DNA of 64,000 nucleotides. Origin: Sulfurimicrobium sp. Lineage in GTDB: Bacteria; Pseudomonadota; Gammaproteobacteria; Burkholderiales; Sulfuricellaceae. The stretch spans positions 104,280 through 168,279 of the forward strand of contig JAUSBJ010000010.1 in the NCBI GenBank assembly GCA_030652035.1, read 5' to 3'. Below are positions 57,750 through 64,000 of the stretch, one piece after another (the stretch's first letter is position 1; each line of letters opens with the position of its first letter). A model generated the notes under the pieces. The model was not told the DNA's origin. It made no database searches and saw nothing but the letters and a program-made list of their open reading frames with translations. Made by a program: the position numbers and the translations under genes.

Positions 57750-58259
57750 TTACCAGAGTTTCCACCAATGCTTTTGCTTGGGCGTGGTTTGCTGCTTGTT
57801 CGCCATCGCGTTGTTGGCAAAGTTGGTCCAGTCCTTGGAGCAATAGCCGGCACTTTTCAAGGCTTCTGCATATTTCTTGTCGGTAATGAGGATATGCTCC
57901 TGCAACCAGTGTTTGAGGAAGTTGATGATCTCGAAGGAGACTGATTTCCCCTCCACCAGATGCTTGTTGGCGGCATTGCTGATTTTTTCGATGAAAGCCC
58001 GATGTTCCTGTTGATGTGCGGCGAACTCGGTCGGGTTGTAGCCTGCGTCCTGCAGCAATTTCTCTTCCAGGCCAAAATGGGTTTTCGTGTAATCGACCAG
58101 GGTGTCGAGAATTTCGATGGTGATTTCGTTATTTTCGCGTTGCACCACGGCATGGAACAAGCGGTTCAGGATGCCAACGAGCATTTTGTGCTGATCGTCG
58201 ATCTCCATGATGCCGGTGTTCATGGTGTCGCTCCATACAAAGAAAGTCTTGTCGTCCAT
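57750..58259 (-). CDS. Bacteriohemerythrin
   Basis: The 169-residue protein has the di-iron ligand pattern of hemerythrins: MEIDDQHKMLVGILN, HFGLEEKLL, HQQEHRAFI and HWLQEHILITDKKY. It binds O2 reversibly and may store, deliver or sense it. The ATG at 58259 has AGGAGA upstream. An FNR-like box (58386-58399) lies in its upstream region, and the next gene is an Aer-like receptor, which suggests an oxygen-response pair. Confidence 0.92.
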   Translation of the reverse strand: MDDKTFFVWSDTMNTGIMEIDDQHKMLVGILNRLFHAVVQRENNEITIEILDTLVDYTKTHFGLEEKLLQDAGYNPTEFAAHQQEHRAFIEKISNAANKHLVEGKSVSFEIINFLKHWLQEHILITDKKYAEALKSAGYCSKDWTNFANNAMANKQQTTPKQKHWWKLW

Positions 58260-58351
58260 GGTTCTGTCTCCTGTGGTGGGTTTGACCAACTCTCGAAAAT
58301 GAGAAAACATTTCGGAGTGTGCCATCTTAATATGAAAGACTGTAGTGCGGC

Positions 58352-58399
58352 ATCAGGTAAAACCTGATTTTTCTCAACAAAATCCTTGACGTGAGTCAA
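58352..58399 (-). promoter_or_regulatory. FNR-like box and dyad upstream of bacteriohemerythrin
   Basis: TTGACGTGAGTCAA (58386-58399) is a perfect TTGAC-N4-GTCAA dyad, close to the FNR consensus and to the ccoN box. A second perfect dyad, ATCAGGT-AAA-ACCTGAT (58352-58368), lies where the -10/start region would fall if FNR acted at -41.5 on the minus strand. The 243-bp region 58260-58502 is the divergent promoter region with ilvD. Confidence 0.5.
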
Positions 58400-58502
58400 T
58401 GATCATGGCGCCTGATGTTCGCTGCCCGCACTGCGTGGTGTAGATGTGCAAGGCGGGTTAGAATGTCAAGGTCAAATGTGATTTCTTCAGGAGCCCAGCA
58501 AG

Positions 58503-60353
58503 ATGCCGCAATATCGTTCCCGCACCACCACTCACGGTCGCAACATGGCCGGCGCCCGCGCTTTGTGGCGCGCCACCGGCATGACCGATGGCGATTTTGA
58601 AAAACCTATTATTGCTATCGCCAACTCTTTCACCCAGTTCGTTCCGGGGCACGTTCACCTCAAGGACATGGGTCAATTGGTGGCGCGCGAGATCGAGGCC
58701 GCCGGCGGCGTGGCCAAGGAATTCAATACCATCGCCGTGGACGACGGCATTGCCATGGGCCATGGCGGCATGCTCTACAGCCTGCCGTCGCGCGAATTGA
58801 TCGCCGATAGCGTCGAATACATGGTCAACGCCCACTGCGCCGATGCGCTGGTGTGTATTTCCAACTGCGACAAGATCACCCCAGGCATGCTGATGGCGGC
58901 CATGCGCCTCAATATCCCCACGGTTTTCGTGTCCGGCGGACCGATGGAAGCAGGCAAGGCTGTGATTCAAGGCAAGACCCTGGCACTGGATCTGGTGGAT
59001 GCCATGGTGTTTGCGGCCGATGCCAAGGAGTCCGACGAGGATGTGGCCACGATCGAGCGCTCCGCCTGCCCGACCTGCGGTTCCTGCTCCGGCATGTTCA
59101 CGGCGAATTCCATGAACTGCCTGGTCGAATCCCTGGGTCTGGGCTTGCCCGGTAACGGTTCGCTGCTGGCGACGCATGCCGACCGCAAGCGCCTGTTCCT
59201 CGAAGCCGGACGGCTGATCGTGGCGCTGGCCAAGAGCCATTACGAGCGTGACGACATGTCGGTGCTGCCGCGTTCCATCGCGACTTTCGAGGCTTTCGAG
59301 AACGCGGTGGCACTGGATATCGCCATGGGCGGCTCGACCAATACCGTACTGCATCTCCTGGCCGCGGCGCACGAAGCGGGCGTGGACTTCACCATGAAGG
59401 ACATCGACCGCATGTCGCGCAAAGTGCCGCACCTGAGTAAAGTGGCCCCAAGCATCCAGACCTACCACATGGAAGACGTGCACCGCGCCGGCGGCATCAT
59501 GGCGATTCTCGGCGAACTGGACCGGGCCGGGCTGCTGCATCGCGATCTGCCGACCATTCACAGTCCGTCCATGGGCGAGGCGCTGGAGCACTGGGATGTG
59601 TGCCGTACCACCGACGAAAAGGTCAAAACTTTTTACCGCGCTGCACCGGGCGGGGTACCCACGACGGTGGCATTCAGCCAGGACAAGCGCTTCGCCGAGC
59701 TGGATCTCGACCGTGCCAACGGCTGCATCCGCGACAAGGCCCATGCCTATTCCCAGGATGGCGGGCTGGCCGTTCTGTACGGCAACATTGCCGAGGACGG
59801 CTGCATCGTCAAAACCGCCGGGGTGGACGCGAGCATCCTCAAATTCACCGGCCGGGCACGCATTTTCGAGAGCCAGGAAGATTCCGTGGCAGCCATCCTT
59901 GCCGACCAGGTTGTGGCTGGTGACGTAGTGGTGATCCGCTATGAAGGGCCGCGCGGCGGTCCCGGCATGCAGGAAATGCTGTACCCGACCAGTTACCTCA
60001 AATCCCAGGGGCTGGGCAAGGCATGTGCGTTGCTCACCGACGGACGTTTCTCTGGCGGCACATCGGGCTTGAGCATCGGCCACGTTTCGCCGGAAGCCGC
60101 CGAGGGTGGCGCTATCGGCCTGGTGGAAGAGGGCGACACGATCGAGATCGATATCCCGAATCGCAGCATCAACCTGATGGTGTCCTGGGAGGAGCTTTCG
60201 CACCGCCGAGCACTGATGGATGAAAAGGGCAGCAAGGCTTGGCAACCGGTCAAGCGCGAGCGCCTGGTGTCCCAGGCTTTGCAGGCGTATGCGGCGATGA
60301 CGACCAGTGCGGCACGCGGCGCGGTGCGTGACGTTTCACAACTGAAAAAGTAA
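58503..60353 (+). CDS. ilvD: Dihydroxy-acid dehydratase (IlvD)
   Basis: IlvD dehydrates dihydroxy acids in branched-chain amino acid synthesis using an Fe-S cluster. The 616-residue protein has [11 protein letters not shown] and [18 protein letters not shown] (cluster cysteines) and ends in [29 protein letters not shown] precedes the ATG. It is followed after 7 bp by an ATPase gene with no metabolic link. Confidence 0.97.
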   Translation: MPQYRSRTTTHGRNMAGARALWRATGMTDGDFEKPIIAIANSFTQFVPGHVHLKDMGQLVAREIEAAGGVAKEFNTIAVDDGIAMGHGGMLYSLPSRELIADSVEYMVNAHCADALVCISNCDKITPGMLMAAMRLNIPTVFVSGGPMEAGKAVIQGKTLALDLVDAMVFAADAKESDEDVATIERSACPTCGSCSGMFTANSMNCLVESLGLGLPGNGSLLATHADRKRLFLEAGRLIVALAKSHYERDDMSVLPRSIATFEAFENAVALDIAMGGSTNTVLHLLAAAHEAGVDFTMKDIDRMSRKVPHLSKVAPSIQTYHMEDVHRAGGIMAILGELDRAGLLHRDLPTIHSPSMGEALEHWDVCRTTDEKVKTFYRAAPGGVPTTVAFSQDKRFAELDLDRANGCIRDKAHAYSQDGGLAVLYGNIAEDGCIVKTAGVDASILKFTGRARIFESQEDSVAAILADQVVAGDVVVIRYEGPRGGPGMQEMLYPTSYLKSQGLGKACALLTDGRFSGGTSGLSIGHVSPEAAEGGAIGLVEEGDTIEIDIPNRSINLMVSWEELSHRRALMDEKGSKAWQPVKRERLVSQALQAYAAMTTSAARGAVRDVSQLKK

Positions 60354-60360
60354 GGCACGC

Positions 60361-62118
60361 ATGGCCCTGCCCGACCACGAGCATAAGCTCACCCTTGCCG
60401 AGGTGCTTGCCGAATTGGTGGAGGACGGCCTGGTGCCGCAGGCGAACGCTGACAAGATCAACTTCCCGGCGCGCAACCAGGGTGGGGTAAAATTGCACCC
60501 TCTGGTGGTAGTGGCGAGCCAGAAATGGAAAAATCCTCGCCCGCCCTTTCAGAGCCTTGATCTCGATGAACTGACCCAGTGGCTGGCCAGGAAGGTTGGC
60601 TTGCCCTACCAGCATATCGACCCGCTCAAGGTGGATGTGTCGGCAGTGGCCAAGGTCATGTCGCATGCCTATGCGTCACGTTTCATGGTGCTGCCAATTC
60701 TGGCCAGTTCGCGCGAAGTGGTGGTAGCCACTGCCGAGCCCTTCGAGCGCGAGTGGGAAAGGGAAATCGGCCAGATCCTGCGCTGTGAGATTCGACGCGT
60801 GATCGCCACCCCTGAGCAGATCAAGCGATACCTGCCGGAGTTCTACAATCTGGCGCGTTCCATGAAAGGCGCGGTCAAACTGCATGAAGGCGCGGGGCAG
60901 ACCGGGATCGCCAATTTCGAGCAACTGGTGGAACTGTCGCGTGCTGGCAACCTCGATGCCAACGACCAACACGTGGTGCAGATCGTGGACTGGCTGTTCC
61001 AGTATGCCTTCGAGCAGCGCGCTTCGGATATTCACCTTGAACCGCGGCGCGAATCTGGCAACGTGCGTTTCCGCATCGACGGTGTGATGCATCATGTGTA
61101 CCAGATCCCCTCTCCGGTAGTGACTGCCATTACCAGCCGCATCAAGGGCTTGGGGCGCATGGATATTGTCGAGAAGCGCCGCCCGCAGGATGGCCGTATC
61201 AAGACGCGCACCCCGGATGGGCAGGAAATCGAACTGCGCCTCTCCACTATGCCTACCGCCTTCGGCGAGAAGCTGGTGATGCGGATTTTCAATCCCGACG
61301 TGATCGTGCAGGATTTCAAGGACCTCGGTTTCGGCGAGCAGGAAGAGCAGCGCTGGAACCAGATGGTTTCGCAGCCCAACGGCATCGTGCTGGTCACCGG
61401 ACCGACCGGCTCGGGCAAGACCACGACGCTGTACTCTACGCTACGCTCCCTGGCCCAGCCGGAAGTCAATGTTTGCACGGTGGAAGACCCCATCGAGATG
61501 GTGATGCCGCAGTTCAACCAGATGCAGGTGCAGCACAATATCGGCCTGGATTTCGCCACTGGCGTCCGCACCCTGATGCGCCAGGACCCGGACATCATCA
61601 TGGTGGGAGAGATCCGGGACAAGGAGACGGCCGAACACGCCATCCAGGCGGCTTTGACCGGGCACCTGGTTCTTTCCACCCTGCACACCAACGACGCCCC
61701 TTCGGCCATGGTCCGGCTGTTGGATATAGGCATACCCTATTATCTGATATCCTCCACCGTGATCGGCGTGATGGCCCAGCGCCTGGTGCGAAGGATCTGC
61801 CCCAACTGCCGCAAGGAAAGGGCGGCCAGTCCCGAGGACTTTGAAGGGTTTCCCGCCGGGGATCGCCCGGCCAAGATCTATTATGGCGAGGGCTGCGTGG
61901 ACTGCCGGGGAACGGGCTACAAGGGCCGGATCGGGATATTTGAGGTTATGGAGATGACCGATAATCTGAAAGCGGTACTGACCTCCAATAATGCCAATCT
62001 TAGCGAGATTTACAGGACGGCCGCCGCCGATGGCATGGTATCACTTAAACAGGTGGCTTTGCAGAAAATGCTGGAAGGTTTGACGACATACGAAGAAGTG
62101 ATCTCGGTAAGCGGATAG
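60361..62118 (+). CDS. Type II/IV secretion ATPase (PilB/GspE-like)
   Basis: The 585-residue protein has a degenerate N-terminal MshEN-like region, the N2 segment DWLFQYAFEQRASDIHLEPRR, Walker A GPTGSGKTTT (near residue 346), the Asp box VCTVEDPIE, Walker B IIMVGEIRD, the His box HLVLSTLHTND and a zinc site CPNC...CVDC. It powers a pilus or secretion machine, but no platform gene is adjacent. From about 61.6 kb codon use shifts (GGA, CGG, then AGG, ATA), so the C-terminal third may have another origin. Confidence 0.9.
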   Translation: MALPDHEHKLTLAEVLAELVEDGLVPQANADKINFPARNQGGVKLHPLVVVASQKWKNPRPPFQSLDLDELTQWLARKVGLPYQHIDPLKVDVSAVAKVMSHAYASRFMVLPILASSREVVVATAEPFEREWEREIGQILRCEIRRVIATPEQIKRYLPEFYNLARSMKGAVKLHEGAGQTGIANFEQLVELSRAGNLDANDQHVVQIVDWLFQYAFEQRASDIHLEPRRESGNVRFRIDGVMHHVYQIPSPVVTAITSRIKGLGRMDIVEKRRPQDGRIKTRTPDGQEIELRLSTMPTAFGEKLVMRIFNPDVIVQDFKDLGFGEQEEQRWNQMVSQPNGIVLVTGPTGSGKTTTLYSTLRSLAQPEVNVCTVEDPIEMVMPQFNQMQVQHNIGLDFATGVRTLMRQDPDIIMVGEIRDKETAEHAIQAALTGHLVLSTLHTNDAPSAMVRLLDIGIPYYLISSTVIGVMAQRLVRRICPNCRKERAASPEDFEGFPAGDRPAKIYYGEGCVDCRGTGYKGRIGIFEVMEMTDNLKAVLTSNNANLSEIYRTAAADGMVSLKQVALQKMLEGLTTYEEVISVSG

Positions 62119-62164
62119 ACTACGTTCGCGTCATTTTATAACCATATTTAAGGTTTAAATATTT

Positions 62165-62647
62165 ATGAATAAAAAATATTACCTTATTATTTTAACGCTA
62201 ATATTAGTTTCCGCAAATTGCTCTTATTCGATTTCTCTAAAGGATAGAGCGATAAAAATATTTAACAAAGCATTACCTTCTTACTGGGTGTGTAATGTAA
62301 AAGATATATCTATGTTAAAAGATGATCGTTTATTGCAAATAACAGGCAATACCCCTACCGTATTATGTACATTAGAATGCTACACCCGTTCTTCTAGAAC
62401 GATGAATAAAAAAGAAAGAATGGTGGTTCCCAAATATTCATTTTATATTATTGTCAATAATAAATGGGGTAAAGAGCAGTGGAATAAATACAAAAACGAA
62501 TATGAAGAATTAGAAAATTCACCTGCATCTGCTTGTGAACTACCATTAAAACCATTTTATGAAACAGAAAAGTATTCATTTTGCGGAAAATTATCTTGCC
62601 CTAATTCAATTAAAATCTTACTAGTAGATTTACTAAATAAGTTATAG
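62165..62647 (+). CDS. AT-rich, cysteine-containing exported protein of unknown family
   Basis: A 160-residue protein with a signal peptide (MNKKYYLIILTLILVSANCSYSIS) and a polar mature part containing seven cysteines after the leader (VCN, LCTLEC, ACEL, FCGKLSC). I do not recognise the family. SANCS is only a weak lipobox, so it may be either a lipoprotein or a soluble periplasmic protein. Its DNA is far more AT-rich than anything else in the window, with codons such as TTA, ATA and AGA. It looks acquired. Confidence 0.65.
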   Translation: MNKKYYLIILTLILVSANCSYSISLKDRAIKIFNKALPSYWVCNVKDISMLKDDRLLQITGNTPTVLCTLECYTRSSRTMNKKERMVVPKYSFYIIVNNKWGKEQWNKYKNEYEELENSPASACELPLKPFYETEKYSFCGKLSCPNSIKILLVDLLNKL

Positions 62648-62669
62648 TTATATCGCAAAAGTCAATGTT

Positions 62670-63083
62670 ATGAACCTCAATGATGACCATTTCTGTTTCG
62701 CTTGCGGCGACAAAAATCCCAACGGGCTGCAACTGAAGTTCACCTATCCCCAGCCGGGAACCTGCCGGGCCGAATTCGTACCGGAGCAGAAATACCAGGG
62801 CTGGAGTGGCATTTTGCACGGTGGCATCATCTCTACGCTTTTGGACGAGGCCATGGCCCATGCCGTGGGCGGGGCGGAAGGCGGAGGCGGGGCATCCGAA
62901 GCGGTGACCGCAGAACTGACGGTCAGGTTCAAAAAACCGGTCAGAATAGGCAGCAAAATAGTTCTTTCTGGCAAGGTGGATAAAGACAACGGTAAAATAG
63001 TTGAGGCCAGTTCTGAGATCACCGATGAAACAGGTATGGTGCTGGCCGGCGCCCGGGGAAAACTGGTCAGGCCGGCAGTATAG
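62670..63083 (+). CDS. PaaI/YiiD-type hotdog-fold thioesterase
   Basis: The 137-residue protein opens FCFACGDKNPNGLQLKF, a start common to a family of hotdog acyl-CoA thioesterases, and has the catalytic helix WSGILHGGIISTLLDEAMAHAV. It probably hydrolyses an acyl-CoA, substrate unknown. Codon use (ATA, GGA, CCC) differs from the betaproteobacterial part. No good ribosome site precedes the ATG. Confidence 0.85.
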   Translation: MNLNDDHFCFACGDKNPNGLQLKFTYPQPGTCRAEFVPEQKYQGWSGILHGGIISTLLDEAMAHAVGGAEGGGGASEAVTAELTVRFKKPVRIGSKIVLSGKVDKDNGKIVEASSEITDETGMVLAGARGKLVRPAV

Positions 63084-63110
63084 TTTGGACCATAATAAAA
63101 AGGGAATCCG

Positions 63111-63476
63111 ATGGCAAAAATAATTTCATACTGCGGGCTGGACTGCTCGGTCTGTCCGGCTTATTTGGCGGCCAGAAAAGACGACCCAGAATTGAGGGCC
63201 AACACGGCCGCCCATTGGTCAAAGATCTACCAGGCGGACATAAAACCCGAGGATATATTCTGCCAGGGCTGCCTTTCTGTTGGCGAAAGACTTTTCAACC
63301 ATTGCCGGGTCTGCCTGATGAGACAATGCGGAAAGAATCTCAAGCTGAAGAACTGCGCCCATTGTCCCGATTATGCTTGCGAGAAACTGAAGCCATTCCT
63401 GGAAATGGTGCCCGAGGCCAAAGCCAATCTGGAAAGCATCAGGCAAAAGAATACAAAACAGGCAAAAAGCCGATGA
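63111..63476 (+). CDS. DUF3795 family cysteine-rich protein
   Basis: The 121-residue protein begins ISYCGLDCSVCPAYLA and has further cysteine clusters (FCQGCLS, HCRVCLMRQCG, NCAHCPDYACEKL), the pattern of DUF3795. Members probably bind zinc or Fe-S and are frequent in anaerobes; function unknown. AAGGGA precedes the ATG. Its stop overlaps the start of the next gene (ATGA), so the two are translated together. Confidence 0.87.
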   Translation: MAKIISYCGLDCSVCPAYLAARKDDPELRANTAAHWSKIYQADIKPEDIFCQGCLSVGERLFNHCRVCLMRQCGKNLKLKNCAHCPDYACEKLKPFLEMVPEAKANLESIRQKNTKQAKSR

Positions 63477-64000
63477 CGGAATTCATCACCGACGGACAGA
63501 TATACCAAAAGGTGATACAGGAAGAAATCCCCAAGGCCCGAAAGTTCCTGTGGCTGGCCACCTCGGACCTGAAAGACCTTTATGTGGCCGAAGGCAAGCG
63601 GATGGTGCCTTTTTTGAAGGTGTTATCAGAACTTTACCAAAGCGGAGTGGAGCTGAGGCTGATCCATGCCAAGGAGCCGGGGCCGAACTTCCGTAAGGAT
63701 TTCGACCGCTATCCCTCGCTGATAGAGGGTTTGGAGAGACTGCTTTGCCCCCGGGTCCATTTTAAAACGGTGATAGTGGACGGAAAGTTTGCCTACTCCG
63801 GCAGCGCCAATCTGACCGGGGCCGGGATGGGCGCCAAGTCAGACGGCAGAAGGAATTTTGAATCGGGTTTCATCACCACGGAGAAAGACCTGGTGAACAG
63901 GATAATGAAACAGTATGATGAATTATGGATGGGAAAACACTGTGAAGCCTGCCAGCGCAAAGCCTATTGCACAGAGTACAAGGACATCCTGGACCAGTGA
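63473..64000 (+). CDS. Phospholipase D-like domain protein
   Basis: The 175-residue protein shows one HKD-like half: FKTVIVDGKFAYSGSANLTGAGMG, in which the usual His-x-Lys is HFKT earlier and the Lys/Asp context is shifted. A C-terminal cysteine cluster CEACQRKAYC follows. Proteins of this size act as dimers in the PLD superfamily; some are nucleases. The ATG at 63473 overlaps the DUF3795 stop; the open frame from 63215 lies inside that gene. The stop codon is the last three bases of the window, so the gene is complete. Confidence 0.78.
   Translation: MTEFITDGQIYQKVIQEEIPKARKFLWLATSDLKDLYVAEGKRMVPFLKVLSELYQSGVELRLIHAKEPGPNFRKDFDRYPSLIEGLERLLCPRVHFKTVIVDGKFAYSGSANLTGAGMGAKSDGRRNFESGFITTEKDLVNRIMKQYDELWMGKHCEACQRKAYCTEYKDILDQ

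Noticed and set aside
58458..60245. 595-residue open frame on the minus strand
   Set aside because: Antisense to ilvD, whose identity is certain.

Overview
The window looks like one chromosomal block of a betaproteobacterium, most likely a Nitrosomonadales-type lineage (Gallionella/Sulfuricella-like). This is inferred from gene content and gene order, not from a database search. Supporting features are a cbb3 oxidase with a neighbouring FNR gene, a bioB-F-H-C-D operon, a complete MSHA-type pilus cluster, algH-ruvX-pyrR-pyrB-pyrC', argB-HAD phosphatase-slmA, and gpmI-envC-ctpA divergent from yibN-grxC-secB-gpsA. Base composition is moderately GC-rich until about 61.6 kb, where it changes.

Layout. 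1-3.8 kb: ccoO (cut by the window edge), ccoN, an FNR-type regulator and an Rrf2-type Fe-S regulator, with an FNR-like box placed for class II activation of ccoNO. 3.8-9.5 kb: biotin operon, a small unknown membrane protein and divergent comF. 9.7-27.5 kb: MSHA-type type IV pilus locus on the minus strand in the order E-G-F-B-A-C-D-O-P-Q then I-I2-J-K-L-M-N. It has a sigma-54-like promoter ahead of the pilins, a terminator behind them, and a large modular MshQ adhesin. 27.5-41.3 kb: trmL, gpsA, an SH3-like protein, secB, trxC, grxC, a YibN-like rhodanese, an RND efflux pump with adaptor, an ArsR-family regulator whose two cysteines are spaced as in persulfide sensors, then gpmI, envC, ctpA and a MoeB/ThiF-like enzyme. 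41.3-46.6 kb: slmA, HAD phosphatase, argB, pirin, an OYE-family flavoenzyme and hsp20. 46.6-51.8 kb: pyrC' (lacking the metal-binding HxH), pyrB, pyrR, ruvX, algH, fbp. 51.9-62.1 kb: trpB2, a NYN/LOTUS protein, a DUF1415 protein, lgt, an Aer-like chemoreceptor, a bacteriohemerythrin, ilvD and a PilB/GspE-type ATPase.

62.1-64 kb differs. It holds an AT-rich, cysteine-rich secreted protein, then a hotdog thioesterase, a DUF3795 protein and a PLD-fold protein with a codon style (AGG, ATA, GGA) unlike the rest. The shift seems to begin inside the ATPase gene, so either horizontal transfer or an assembly join should be considered.

The most striking structure the genes do not explain is a set of dispersed short-period repeats. 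One class has a 7-bp period and the other about 9 bp; most copies are inverted pairs between genes. The 7-bp class also enters coding sequence: an in-frame insertion in bioF, the N-terminus of ruvX and the C-terminus of the RND pump. No CRISPR array, tRNA, rRNA or insertion sequence was recognised.
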